64,000 nt of DNA from the NCBI RefSeq assembly GCF_004118265.1, contig NZ_SDHW01000001.1, positions 372,001-436,000 of the forward strand. The letters are read 5' to 3'. Both the position numbers and the translations under genes were made by a program. Under the pieces are notes generated by a model. That model was not told where the DNA came from, did no database searches, and saw only the letters and a list, made by a program, of their open reading frames with translations. The DNA comes from Lacibacter luteus. GTDB lineage: Bacteria; Bacteroidota; Bacteroidia; Chitinophagales; Chitinophagaceae. This document shows positions 46,238 through 55,584 of the stretch, in pieces (within the stretch, counting starts at the first letter, position 1; every line of letters starts with the position of its first letter).

Positions 46238-47416
46238 TTAAACAGGTAATAAGTGGATGGTTACGGGGGCGCCGGTTTGATACTCTTCTTTTTCGCCCTG
46301 CAGTTGCAGCAGACAATTGGCTGTTGCAAATGAATTTAATTTATACGATTCCTGTGCGGTTAACGGCAACACCGTCTCGCCATTATAATATGCTTTTTGA
46401 AAATGCGTTAACCCCGGAGCTTTTTTACAATCAGCAGCTAAAACAGTTTGTACTTCTTTTAACTGCAACGGTCGTTTTGTTTGCAGGGATAATGCTTGAG
46501 TTACATATTCATAAAAACAAGTGAGCACGGATGAAGGATTGCCCGGCAAACCAAAAACCAACTTCTCCCCCTTCGTTCCAAAGAACAAAGGTTTACCCGG
46601 CCGTTGTTTTACTTTATGAAACTGTTGTGTAACACCGCATTTGTTAGCTGACTGCAAGACAAAATCATAATCACCCACACTTACACCACCCGTAAGTAAT
46701 ACAAGATCGCTTTCGTTCAGTGCTTCCTGCAAGGTTGCAGTTAAGGCATCTGCATCATCTTCTACTTTATAAATTTTATGAACAGGAAGATGAAGTGACT
46801 CCAATGCAGCGGTTAAACTAAACGAATTTGACTCATACACTTGCCCGTATGATAACGCCTTGCCCGGCTCCTGTAATTCGTTGCCCGTAAGAATAATGCT
46901 GATGCCAGGATCTGGAATAACCAAAACAGTTGTAACACCAATGCCTGCTAAAAATCCAATGGCAGCAGCAGTCAACAAACTTCCTTTCGGCAAAGCTAGT
47001 TCACCTGCTTTTATTTCGGAGCCTATCGGACGAACATTGCTGTTGCGTTGCAGCTTCTCATCTTCAATAATGAGTATTCCATTTTCTGTTCTTACTTTTT
47101 CCTGCATTACAACCGTATCTGCACCGGCAGGCACAGGTGCTCCGGTGAAAATGCGGATGGCTTTACCCTTTGCAACTTCTACAACAGATGAACTACCTGC
47201 AGCCATCTCTCCTTCGATCCGTAATTCTTTTTGCAGATCATCAAATGCAAAAGCATAACCATCCATTGCCGATTGCGGGAATGCAGGAATATCAATTGCT
47301 GCAACTATATCTTCAGCTAATACTTTCCCTCTCGACTGTAATAAAAAAACAGTAACAGGCTTTAATGCTGTTACGTTTGTAGAAATAATATGTTTGGCTT
47401 CTGCTACGGAAATCAT
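46238..47416 (-). CDS. moeA: Molybdopterin molybdenumtransferase MoeA
   Basis: The ATG at 47416 (MISVAEAKHII) matches the family N-terminus and gives 392 residues. Landmarks are IPAFPQSAMDGYAFAF, FTGAPVPAGADTVVMQE, ILTGNELQEPGKALSYGQVY, VLLTGGVSVGDYDFV, QRPGKPLFFGTKG and LVFGLPGNPSSVL. MoeA inserts molybdate into adenylated molybdopterin. Four bases separate it from the TauE-like gene downstream. Confidence 0.96.
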   Translation of the reverse strand: MISVAEAKHIISTNVTALKPVTVFLLQSRGKVLAEDIVAAIDIPAFPQSAMDGYAFAFDDLQKELRIEGEMAAGSSSVVEVAKGKAIRIFTGAPVPAGADTVVMQEKVRTENGILIIEDEKLQRNSNVRPIGSEIKAGELALPKGSLLTAAAIGFLAGIGVTTVLVIPDPGISIILTGNELQEPGKALSYGQVYESNSFSLTAALESLHLPVHKIYKVEDDADALTATLQEALNESDLVLLTGGVSVGDYDFVLQSANKCGVTQQFHKVKQRPGKPLFFGTKGEKLVFGLPGNPSSVLTCFYEYVTQALSLQTKRPLQLKEVQTVLAADCKKAPGLTHFQKAYYNGETVLPLTAQESYKLNSFATANCLLQLQGEKEEYQTGAPVTIHLLPV

Positions 47417-47417
47417 G

Positions 47418-47547
47418 TTAAATGGTTTAGGGTTGAGGGTAAAGGGTGTAAGGAAAACAATCAACACTCTGTCTACATTTCGGTGTATACGTTCGACAAG
47501 GCGTCTGACGGAGCGATCCTTCTTCCTTCCACCTTATGCCTTTTACC
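47418..47547. repeat. Intergenic imperfect inverted repeat
   Basis: GGTAAAGGGTGTAAGGAA (47438-47455) is loosely complementary to TTCCTTCCACC...TTTTACC (47528-47547) with ~70 bases between. The polypurine/polypyrimidine wording resembles dispersed intergenic sequence of Bacteroidota. It separates the MocA-like gene from moeA. Confidence 0.35.
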
Positions 47548-47550
47548 TTA

Positions 47551-48144
47551 TTACAGCTTCTCTAGGTCTTCCACTGTATCAATATCAATATCTCCTTTGG
47601 GAAACGGAACAAATCCAGCTTCGTTGATGTACTTGCGGACAAGGCTTTTTGCTCCAACATCATCTGCTAATTGCATCAGCTCAGGAAAATATTTTTTATC
47701 AAATAATACTGGTGTTCCAAATGTAGTTCCATATTCACTTACAACAATGCTGCGCTGTTCTTTTCTGTTAACTTCCATCAAACTATTTATTAACGCTGCT
47801 GTTACAAAAGGTTGATCGGCTACCATCAATATAACTGCTTCAATGTTTGGATTTATTTTCACCAACGTTTGTAATCCGCAGCGGATGGTTGATGCCATAC
47901 CTTCTTTCCATTGTTCATTTACAACAATATCGGCGGTTGAATCTTTCAATGCTTCTTTGATGATATCTGCATTTGCACCCAACACAACCAGCACTGTTTC
48001 TGCATTGGAATTTTGTGCAACTTCAACGGAATGCTGCAACAAGGTTGTGCCAGCGTATGCCACTAATTGTTTGGGAGTTCCTAAACGGGAAGATTCGCCT
48101 GCTGCAAGAACAATAACAGCAGTATGTGTTTGCTCACTTGCCAT
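47551..48144 (-). CDS. mocA: MobA-like NTP transferase, probable molybdenum cofactor cytidylyltransferase (MocA-like)
   Basis: The 197-residue protein has the nucleotidyltransferase signature VLAAGESSRLGTPKQLV, plus VLLVVLGANAD-like LVVLGANADIIKE, ILMVADQPFVTAALINSLM, TFGTPVLFDKKYFPEL and DIDTVEDLEKL. MocA makes molybdopterin cytosine dinucleotide for xanthine-dehydrogenase-family enzymes, two of which are encoded just upstream. Its start overlaps the end of xdhC by 11 bases, so the two are translationally coupled; XdhC-type proteins carry or protect the cofactor during insertion. A general sugar nucleotidyltransferase role is less likely given context. Confidence 0.88.
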   Translation of the reverse strand: MASEQTHTAVIVLAAGESSRLGTPKQLVAYAGTTLLQHSVEVAQNSNAETVLVVLGANADIIKEALKDSTADIVVNEQWKEGMASTIRCGLQTLVKINPNIEAVILMVADQPFVTAALINSLMEVNRKEQRSIVVSEYGTTFGTPVLFDKKYFPELMQLADDVGAKSLVRKYINEAGFVPFPKGDIDIDTVEDLEKL

Positions 48145-49291
48145 TGCTGCTTAATTTCTCCGAAGTTAATTCGTTGCGGGAATGAATACTCACTGAACGG
48201 TTTTTCAAAAAGCCACCGGTACGTTGAGCAAACACGGCTTTTATTTCTGCCAATACAGATAATGCAATTTCTTCTGCAGCTTCTGCACCTATATCCAAAC
48301 CGATTGGCCCGTGAATCACTGCTTTTTGTTCTTCAGATACAACAATGCCTTCTTCTTTCATTTCATCATACATCCGTTCCAACCTTTTCTTTGGACCGAG
48401 TGTGCCGATGTACCGGCAATTTGTTTTCAACAATAATTTCAGCATGGCATAATCGTACTTATAATTATGCGTCATTAACAGAAACACCGTCCATTCATCT
48501 ATTACAAGTTGCGAAAGAATTGTTTCGGGCTTTCCGGTGATGAGTTGCTGTACATTGGGGAAACGCTGAACATTAGCATGTGTGGACCGTCCGTCTGCAA
48601 CAGTGATCTGCCAATCCAACACCTTCGTCATCTCCACCAACGGAAACGCATCATTCCCTGCACCAATAATGATGAGTGAAACGGCAGGCTGCAACAATTC
48701 AACAAAAGCAGTGAGTTCAAACACATCGTATTCCTTGATAACTGATGCGCCTGTTGCAAGTAGTGATGCCGCATCGTTTTGAACAAGACTCTTCAATCCT
48801 TCATCATCAATTTTACTGTGTACAGTTTCTGCATCAAGAAAAAAACAAGTACCTGGTTGATGACCATGAAAATTGTGCAAGGAGAACAAGGTCACCAAAA
48901 CCGTTTCTCTTCTGAACAATTGCGAACGTTCCAGCAAAGCAATAGGATTGTTTTCATCAGCAGCATCAATCGGTTCAAACAAAATATGTACAATACCATT
49001 GCAACCAAGCTGCACACCAAACTCTACATCTTCTTCATCGAGTGTATTGTAAGTAACGAGTTTGTTTTGTTGCTGATGAATAGCAAGTAAAGCTTTTCGT
49101 AATGCATCACCTTCCAGACAACCGCCGCTGATAGCGCCGGTCATACGCCCATCTTCCTCCACAAGCATACGGGCTCCCGGTCTGCGGTAAGAGGAACCTT
49201 CCACATACACAACCGTTGCAAGAGCAGTTTTTATTCCTTTCTGCTTTGCCTGTTGATAAGCTCTAATTATTTCATTGATCTCTTTGGTCAT
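48134..49291 (-). CDS. xdhC: XdhC/CoxI-family molybdenum-cofactor insertion protein
   Basis: The 385-residue protein has the XdhC/CoxI N-terminal block (TALATVVYVEGSSYRRPGAR, GRMTGAISGGCLEGDALRKA) and a C-terminal Rossmann-like half (SLIIIGAGNDAFPLVEMTK, VFLLMTHNYKYDYAMLK, YIGTLGPKKRLERM, GPIGLDIGAEAAEEIALSVL). Members bind the cofactor and hand it to xanthine-dehydrogenase-type apoenzymes, sulfurated. Its location between the MocA-like gene and the IorAB-like enzyme genes fits that job. The SGGCLEG Cys is retained. Confidence 0.94.
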   Translation of the reverse strand: MTKEINEIIRAYQQAKQKGIKTALATVVYVEGSSYRRPGARMLVEEDGRMTGAISGGCLEGDALRKALLAIHQQQNKLVTYNTLDEEDVEFGVQLGCNGIVHILFEPIDAADENNPIALLERSQLFRRETVLVTLFSLHNFHGHQPGTCFFLDAETVHSKIDDEGLKSLVQNDAASLLATGASVIKEYDVFELTAFVELLQPAVSLIIIGAGNDAFPLVEMTKVLDWQITVADGRSTHANVQRFPNVQQLITGKPETILSQLVIDEWTVFLLMTHNYKYDYAMLKLLLKTNCRYIGTLGPKKRLERMYDEMKEEGIVVSEEQKAVIHGPIGLDIGAEAAEEIALSVLAEIKAVFAQRTGGFLKNRSVSIHSRNELTSEKLSSNGK

Positions 49292-49315
49292 TCGTTGCAG
49301 AAGAGAGTTGTCTGT

Positions 49316-49741
49316 TTAAAATTTCTGATAACCTTTTGCTGGCGCTTTTAATCCCGGTTGAATTTCTTTCGGCGTTATGGCCGGGTATTTATTACCCCAC
49401 GAATTACGGATATAATTTAACACATCAGAAACTTCCTTGTCTGTTAAACTTACCCCCGGCATCTGACTGTCATAATTCACGCCATTCACTTTTACGGGGC
49501 CTCTCATACCCAGCAAAATTACTTTGATCATCTTGTTCTTATCAGCAAGATTTTTTGATTTTGCCAATGGAGGAAAAGTCCCTTCAAGTCCGTTTCCTTC
49601 GGGCATGTGGCAACTCATACAACTTGTTTCATAGATTGTCTTACCCCTTTGCACACTTGCTTTCAAATCGAACGCCTGGTTAAACGAAAGCAATGTTATT
49701 GCTGTGGCCGAGAGTACAAAAGTTACAACGATCATTTTCAT
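49316..49741 (-). CDS. Monohaem cytochrome c, partner of the molybdenum hydroxylase
   Basis: The ATG at 49741 (MKMIVVTFVLSATAITLLSF) gives a good signal peptide; longer frames use a GTG directly after the neighbouring stop. The 141-residue protein has haem motif CMSCH, a Met ligand in YDSQMPGVSLTD and the helix VSDVLNYIRNSWGN. It follows the catalytic subunit gene of an IorB-like enzyme by 36 bases, and periplasmic IorAB-type dehydrogenases often donate electrons to a cytochrome c. It is a paralogue of the cytochrome at 7375-7782. Confidence 0.93.
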   Translation of the reverse strand: MKMIVVTFVLSATAITLLSFNQAFDLKASVQRGKTIYETSCMSCHMPEGNGLEGTFPPLAKSKNLADKNKMIKVILLGMRGPVKVNGVNYDSQMPGVSLTDKEVSDVLNYIRNSWGNKYPAITPKEIQPGLKAPAKGYQKF

Positions 49742-49777
49742 ATTCACACACATTTTAATTACACTTATCAAACTCAC

Positions 49778-52033
49778 TTATGCTTTCTTTTGAAACTCTG
49801 CAGAGAAAGGCTGATTGTAAAAACGCTTTTTTTCACTTTTATACAATGCATTTGCCACTGCCGCAAATATTGGAGGAAAAGGCGGCTCGCCTAACCCTGT
49901 TGGATTAATATCGTTCTGCACAAAATGCACATCGATCTTTTTCGGTGCTTCCCGATGACGGATCATTCTGTAACGGGTGAAATTATTTTTTTCAGGAACA
50001 CCTTCTTTAAATGTCTGCTCGCCATACAATGCATTGCCGATGCCGTCAACAACAGCACCCTGCACCATATTTGTTGCTGCATCTGGATTAATCACAATAC
50101 CACAATCAACAACGCTGGTTACTCTTTCTACAAATGGTTGCCCGTCTTTCTTCACAACATCAACCACGTGTGCTGCATAAGAATTGTGACAGAAATATGC
50201 AGCTACACCACGACTGTATTGCTTGTTTGCAGCATCACTCCAGCCCGATTTTTCTTTCACCAATCTCAATACTTCTGCATATCTGTCTGCATCATACTCA
50301 TTGTTTTTACCAACAGGGTTTTCTTTTGCACGTTTCAACAGCTCCAATCTGAATTCAATCGGATCCTTTCCCATCACTTCTGCCACTTCATCTAAGAACG
50401 ATTGCTCTGCAGCTGCATTAAAATTAGAACGTGGTGCACGGAAAGCACCAATGGTAATATTGGAAGGTATTTCCCAACCTTCAGCTAAATAGTTATCAAC
50501 TGCACCTGCAGGAAACCTGTTTGCATGAATAGGATTCTCCGGAATACCGCCGCCTTTTACATGAAATGCAATTAAATTTTTATTCGCATCAAATGCTGCA
50601 CGGTATGTTGCTGTGTACATAGGTCGATAAATACCATAGGTCATATCGTCTTCACGTGTGTACATCAATTTCACAGGCGCTTTTACTTTTTTGGAAATGA
50701 TCGCTGCTTCAACAAACGTATGTCCATACGCTCTCAAACCAAAACCACCACCCATGCGTGTTATCTGCATATCAATTTTATCAGCAGGCAGATTCAACAC
50801 TTTCGATAAGGTTGGTTCTATCCAGCTTGCTGCCTGGTGCGGACCAACAATCAATGCCTTATCATCTGCAACATGCGCAAAGCAATTCATCGGCTCCATG
50901 CAATTATGTGCCAGGAATGGTGCGTTGTAAGTGCGCTCAATCACCTTTGCTGCATTTTTAAACGCAGTTTCAGGATCACCATCTTTGCGCAACAGTTGTG
51001 CAGGCTTGGCCGCATACTCTTTCATTTTTGCAAAATGTGTTGCAGTGCTTTCCAATGCACCCGGCACAAGCACTTCTCTGCTTCCACCTCTGCCCGCCAT
51101 CTTATCTTTTGTATCGCCTTTTGGCTCCCATGTTACTTTTAGTTTTTTGCGTGCATTCATTACTTCCCATGTTGTTGCACCAACTACAACTAACAGATCG
51201 TTGAATGTACGTGTATCAAAACCTGCCTGCTCATAACCGTCTTCATACAACTTCAACGTAAACACATCTTTAATGCCGGGCATCTTTAATGTTTCAGCTG
51301 CATCAAACGATTTTACTTTCATACCAAATGCAGGCGGATGTTCGATCATAGCGATCAAGGTTCCTTCCTGCGTATAATCTAATCCAAACAACGGTTTACC
51401 TGTTACGATCTTTACGCCTTCCACATTTTTTTGTGAATGACGAACAACATTGAAATCTTTTACATCTTTCAGCTTCACCTCTTTTGGAATGGGAATAGCG
51501 GATGCTTTTGATGCAAACTCACCATACGTACCCGACTTACCTGTTTTCTCATGATAAAGCATGCCTGCTTTTGTTGTGATCTCTTCTGCAGGTACATTCC
51601 AGGTTTGAGCTGCAGCTGTAATGATCATGTTGCGTGCAGCAGCTCCTGCATCACGCAACGGTTTCCAATACATGCGTACAGAATTGCTACCACCAGTAAA
51701 CTGCGGACCAAGTTTCACATTGTCATGCGGCCCCATTTCCACCACTACTTTCTTCCAGTCAACATCCAATTCTTCCGCAACGATCATGGGGAGTGATGTC
51801 ATTACATTCTGTCCGAATTCAGGATTGGGATTGAATATTTTGATGATATTATCCTGTGTAATCTTAATGTAGCCGGTTAATTCATACCATTCACCGGGAA
51901 GATCAGCGGCATTTATTTTTCCATCCAAACTGAATTTTGCCAATCCGCTGAAGCTGATCATTAAACCACCACCAGCAAGTAAAGAAGATTTTAAAAAAGC
52001 TCTTCTGCTATTATTGGTTTTGAAGTTTTCCAT
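49778..52033 (-). CDS. Xanthine-dehydrogenase-family molybdopterin subunit, IorB-like (copy 1)
   Basis: The ATG at 52033 (MENFKTNNSRRAFLKSSLLA) supplies a Tat signal; the 751-residue protein would be exported. The body has the family's substrate/cofactor blocks: PNPEFGQNVMTSLPMIVAEE, MGGGFGLRAYGHTFVEAAII, GAFRAPRSNFNAAAEQSFLD, VVDCGIVINPDAATNMVQGA and the catalytic-Glu motif PTGLGEPPFPPIFAAVANAL. Members hydroxylate aldehydes or N-heterocycles using MCD. The paired [2Fe-2S] subunit lies 42 bases upstream and a cytochrome c 36 bases downstream. Substrate unknown. It is a diverged paralogue of the protein at 52714-54816. Confidence 0.92.
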   Translation of the reverse strand: MENFKTNNSRRAFLKSSLLAGGGLMISFSGLAKFSLDGKINAADLPGEWYELTGYIKITQDNIIKIFNPNPEFGQNVMTSLPMIVAEELDVDWKKVVVEMGPHDNVKLGPQFTGGSNSVRMYWKPLRDAGAAARNMIITAAAQTWNVPAEEITTKAGMLYHEKTGKSGTYGEFASKASAIPIPKEVKLKDVKDFNVVRHSQKNVEGVKIVTGKPLFGLDYTQEGTLIAMIEHPPAFGMKVKSFDAAETLKMPGIKDVFTLKLYEDGYEQAGFDTRTFNDLLVVVGATTWEVMNARKKLKVTWEPKGDTKDKMAGRGGSREVLVPGALESTATHFAKMKEYAAKPAQLLRKDGDPETAFKNAAKVIERTYNAPFLAHNCMEPMNCFAHVADDKALIVGPHQAASWIEPTLSKVLNLPADKIDMQITRMGGGFGLRAYGHTFVEAAIISKKVKAPVKLMYTREDDMTYGIYRPMYTATYRAAFDANKNLIAFHVKGGGIPENPIHANRFPAGAVDNYLAEGWEIPSNITIGAFRAPRSNFNAAAEQSFLDEVAEVMGKDPIEFRLELLKRAKENPVGKNNEYDADRYAEVLRLVKEKSGWSDAANKQYSRGVAAYFCHNSYAAHVVDVVKKDGQPFVERVTSVVDCGIVINPDAATNMVQGAVVDGIGNALYGEQTFKEGVPEKNNFTRYRMIRHREAPKKIDVHFVQNDINPTGLGEPPFPPIFAAVANALYKSEKKRFYNQPFSAEFQKKA

Positions 52034-52075
52034 TTCGAATGCGTTTAGAAATTTACAATTGCGTTCGCTCAACGT

Positions 52076-52534
52076 TTAGTTTTGTTTTGCTGCCGTCTTC
52101 ACCGCTTCTTTAATACGCAGGTAAGTTCCGCAGCGGCAGATATTACCGCTCATTGATGCTTCTATTTGAGCATCGGTTGGATTGGGATTGCTTTTCAGCA
52201 ATGCCGCCGCAGTCATGATCTGTCCTGTTTGACAATAACCGCATTGCGCCACATCAAGTTCCAGCCAGGCTTTCTGCACCGGATGATCACCGTTTTCACT
52301 CAAGCCTTCAATGGTTGTAATGGCTCTTTTTGCAACTGCGGAAACGAGCAACATGCAGGAACGCATAGCCACATTATCCAGCATAATGGTACAGGCACCG
52401 CATTGGGCAACGCCGCAACCGTATTTTGTACCAACAAGATGCAGATGATCTCTGAGAACCCACAGCACAGGTGTTGCAGGATCAACATCAACCGATACCG
52501 TTTTTCCGTTAACGTTCAATGTAATTGCCGGCAT
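52076..52534 (-). CDS. [2Fe-2S] subunit, IorA/CoxS-like (copy 1)
   Basis: The ATG at 52534 ([17 protein letters not shown]) gives 152 residues. A plant-ferredoxin-type cluster has [16 protein letters not shown] and one more Cys in MRSC; a second cluster lies in the helical domain with QCGYCQTGQIM and [12 protein letters not shown]. It carries electrons away from the molybdenum subunit encoded next. It has no signal peptide, so the pair is probably exported together on the Tat signal of the large subunit. Confidence 0.95.
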   Translation of the reverse strand: MPAITLNVNGKTVSVDVDPATPVLWVLRDHLHLVGTKYGCGVAQCGACTIMLDNVAMRSCMLLVSAVAKRAITTIEGLSENGDHPVQKAWLELDVAQCGYCQTGQIMTAAALLKSNPNPTDAQIEASMSGNICRCGTYLRIKEAVKTAAKQN

Positions 52535-52713
52535 AGCGAATAGTTTATTAAATGTCAGAAAAGAGACCACCGGTTGAAATCATTCAACACTGGTCATTCA
52601 AAATTCCTTTACTTTTTCTGTTTGATGCGTATACAGATTACTGATTTGCCTACCATAATTACTGATTCGGATATGCAGTAATTAAGCGCATCCAATTCTT
52701 TATAACGAGTGAG

Positions 52714-54816
52714 CTACGCCAACTGTTCAGCAAACGGCAATTTGCGTAACCGTTTACCTGTTGCCGCAAACAATGCATTGGCAAGTGCAGGCGCTACAGG
52801 TGGCAAACCGGGTTCGCCTAAACCCGTAGGTGCTTCATCGGATTGAACAAACTGTACTTCAATATCCGATGGCACATCTTTCATGCGCAGGAATTTATAG
52901 GTATGAAAATTTGTTTCCGCTACTGCACCATTTACAAATGTCACTTTCGGGAACATGGCATGACAGATACCATCAACAATTGAACCCTGCACCTGGTTTT
53001 CGGCACCGCTTAAATTAATCACACGGCCGCAGTTAACAGCACAATACACATTGCTGATCTTCGGCTGACCATCTACCATTTGCACATCAACTACCTGCGC
53101 TACATAAGAACCAAACGAAAACCATGTGGAGAAACCTCTGAATACACCTGGCTTTTTTGTACCCCACTTACTCATCTTCGCAACAAGATCAATCACGCTT
53201 TTATATTTTTCCGGATCGTAGTTGATCTTTCCAACAGTTTGCTCTTTTGCTTTTTTCAATAATTCCAAACGAAAAGCCACCGGATCTTTTTTCAATGCAA
53301 CACATACTTCATCCATAAAACTTTCGGCAACAAAGGCCAGTGTATTTGCACCGGGTGCTCTCCACCAACCGGTTGGTGTGTTACTCGTAAGTCCCTGTCC
53401 TTCGGCACGGTAATTTGCAATTGCACCAGCAACATAACTATCACCACGCACACCACGACCAATGCCCACACCTGATTGATGCCATGCTAAAAGATCAGTA
53501 GCTGAAAGTGCTGCACGGTAACGCCACATTTCTGCAGGACGATAAAAATCATTTTGCATATCATCTTCACGTGTCCATTGCACCTGCACAGGTGCTTGTG
53601 CTGCTGCCGAGATCAATGCAGCTTCCACTCCGTTATCAGTCATTAATTTTCTTCCGAAACCACCACCTTGTCGTGGCGATGAAATGGTAATATGTTCTTC
53701 AGCTATTCCTAACAGTTTCGACACTTCTGACCTTACTGCTCCGGGCACTTGTGTTGGACCAAACAATTCCACTTTTCCATCTTTTACATTAGCAAAAAAG
53801 TTGAGCGGCTCCATCTGTCCGTGCGACAGTGTTGGTATTTCGTAAGTAACATCAAGATTTTTTGCAGCACCTTGTTTTGCTGCATCCACATCACCATCGT
53901 TTCGGTGAGGAGTTGCTGTTGGTTTGTCGAGCATTGTTTTGAATGTTGCAAAATGTTCAGCACTGTTCTCCAGTTTTTCACTTGCATTCCATTGTATTAC
54001 CAATGCATCTCTTCCTTTTTTTGCAGCCCATGTTGATGTGGCGAGTACAGCCACTGCATTTTTTATCTTCACTACTTTCTTAACGCCTTCAACTTTCAAC
54101 GCAGCTGCATCGTTTACCTCACCTAATGTTTTGCCGTAAGCAGGTGGGCGACTGACCATAGCAAATAACATTCCTTCTCTTCTTGTATCAATACCAAACA
54201 AAGGCTGACCTGTTACGATCTTATGTGCATCTACATCCTGTACACGTGTACCAATGAGTTTAAATTCTTTTGGATCTTTCAATGTTGGTTTTGCAGGCAC
54301 TTCCAGTTTAGCAGCTGCAGATGCCAATGCTGCAAAACTTAATTTGCGGCCGCTTGCTTTATGGATCACTTCACCGTTTTCAACTGTACATTCTGTTACC
54401 GGAACATTCCACGATTGTGCTGCTGCAGTGGTTAACATTTCACGTGCTGTTGCACCAACTGTCCGCAGTTCGTTAAAACGTCCTCTTACAGATCCGCTGC
54501 CACCTGCTGTTTGCCGTCCCATACGGCTGTCTAATGGCGCTAATTCCACTTTGATCTTTTTCCAATCCACACCCAGCTCTTCTGCAACGATCATGGGCAA
54601 CGATGTTTTTACACCTTGTCCTATTTCAGGATTGGGTGCCAGTAACACAATTGAACCGTCTGCAGCAATTTTGATATACGCATTTGGTGTAAATAATATT
54701 TCTTCCAAAGCATGTGCTTCTGCCGGCAGGTTCAATAAGTTAAAGCTGATGAGCATACCACCACCTGCTAATGCAGATACTTTCAAAAAGTTTCTTCTTG
54801 ATTGTGTTGTTGCCAT
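52714..54816 (-). CDS. Xanthine-dehydrogenase-family molybdopterin subunit, IorB-like (copy 2)
   Basis: The 700-residue protein has a Tat signal (MATTQSRRNFLKVSALAGGG) and the same blocks as copy 1: APNPEIGQGVKTSLPMIVAE, RQGGGFGRKLMTDNGVEAAL, WWRAPGANTLAFVAESFMDE, AVNCGRVINLSGAENQVQGS and PTGLGEPGLPPVAPALANAL. It is shorter than copy 1. A [2Fe-2S] gene precedes it by two bases. A 143-base gap without a clear terminator separates it from pair 1. The substrate is unknown; divergence between copies suggests different substrates. Confidence 0.92.
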   Translation of the reverse strand: MATTQSRRNFLKVSALAGGGMLISFNLLNLPAEAHALEEILFTPNAYIKIAADGSIVLLAPNPEIGQGVKTSLPMIVAEELGVDWKKIKVELAPLDSRMGRQTAGGSGSVRGRFNELRTVGATAREMLTTAAAQSWNVPVTECTVENGEVIHKASGRKLSFAALASAAAKLEVPAKPTLKDPKEFKLIGTRVQDVDAHKIVTGQPLFGIDTRREGMLFAMVSRPPAYGKTLGEVNDAAALKVEGVKKVVKIKNAVAVLATSTWAAKKGRDALVIQWNASEKLENSAEHFATFKTMLDKPTATPHRNDGDVDAAKQGAAKNLDVTYEIPTLSHGQMEPLNFFANVKDGKVELFGPTQVPGAVRSEVSKLLGIAEEHITISSPRQGGGFGRKLMTDNGVEAALISAAAQAPVQVQWTREDDMQNDFYRPAEMWRYRAALSATDLLAWHQSGVGIGRGVRGDSYVAGAIANYRAEGQGLTSNTPTGWWRAPGANTLAFVAESFMDEVCVALKKDPVAFRLELLKKAKEQTVGKINYDPEKYKSVIDLVAKMSKWGTKKPGVFRGFSTWFSFGSYVAQVVDVQMVDGQPKISNVYCAVNCGRVINLSGAENQVQGSIVDGICHAMFPKVTFVNGAVAETNFHTYKFLRMKDVPSDIEVQFVQSDEAPTGLGEPGLPPVAPALANALFAATGKRLRKLPFAEQLA

Positions 54817-54818
54817 AA

Positions 54819-55286
54819 TTATTTTTTGCTTTGTGTTTTGGCTGCTAAATGAATGGCTTTACGGATGCGTACATGCGTACCGCACCTGCAGATGTTTCCC
54901 GACATCGCATTATCAATATCCTTATCGGTTGGTTTTGGATTTCGTTTTAATAAGGAGGCTGCACTCATGATCTGTCCTGCCTGGCAATAACCACACTGCG
55001 AAACATCCAACTCTTCCCATGCCTGTTGCAATGGATGATCGCCTGTTTCACTGATACCTTCAATGGTAACAATGGCGTTGTTTTTAACAGCAGAAACGGG
55101 CAAGGTGCAGGAACGTACGGCATTGCCGTTTAAATGAATGGTGCATGCACCGCATTGCGCCATGCCGCAACCGAATTTTGTACCTACAAGATTTAAATGA
55201 TCTCTCAACACCCATAATACCGGTGTTGCGGGATCTACATCAACCGTTACTGTTTTACCGTTTACATTTAAATTGATTGCTGCCAT
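54819..55286 (-). CDS. [2Fe-2S] subunit, IorA/CoxS-like (copy 2)
   Basis: The 155-residue protein has both cluster motifs: [16 protein letters not shown] plus VRSC, and [11 protein letters not shown] plus [12 protein letters not shown]. It is strongly similar to copy 1, indicating duplication of the whole two-gene unit. The large subunit starts two bases after its stop. Confidence 0.95.
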   Translation of the reverse strand: MAAINLNVNGKTVTVDVDPATPVLWVLRDHLNLVGTKFGCGMAQCGACTIHLNGNAVRSCTLPVSAVKNNAIVTIEGISETGDHPLQQAWEELDVSQCGYCQAGQIMSAASLLKRNPKPTDKDIDNAMSGNICRCGTHVRIRKAIHLAAKTQSKK

Positions 55287-55584
55287 AGCGGAATACTTTA
55301 ATGAAAGTTAGCAAAGGAGTTTTGATTTCCCTTGTTTTTGGAAAGATCTTCTTGTTTTCTGCACAACCGGTGTACAGCTTACAGACTAAGCTACCAATAT
55401 TAAGGCTTTGGCTGCCGCAGTAAGATGAAGATTTTGCTAAGCGGCAACTATGGTTTATGAAATGAGAACGGCTTTACAACAGTGGGAATTTATTTACAGC
55501 AGGTTTACAAACAGGATTGAACTATTTTCTGGTTTCGTTCCGATGAACCGTCAGATGTGGCTTACTTCTTACTTCGTACTTCTC
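55287..55584. other. 298-bp intergenic region downstream of moaA
   Basis: It lies between moaA and the [2Fe-2S] copy 2 gene. Short frames here show no family features. Near 55560 there is a small run of TTACTTC-type direct repeats. No convincing terminator or promoter was found. Confidence 0.4.
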
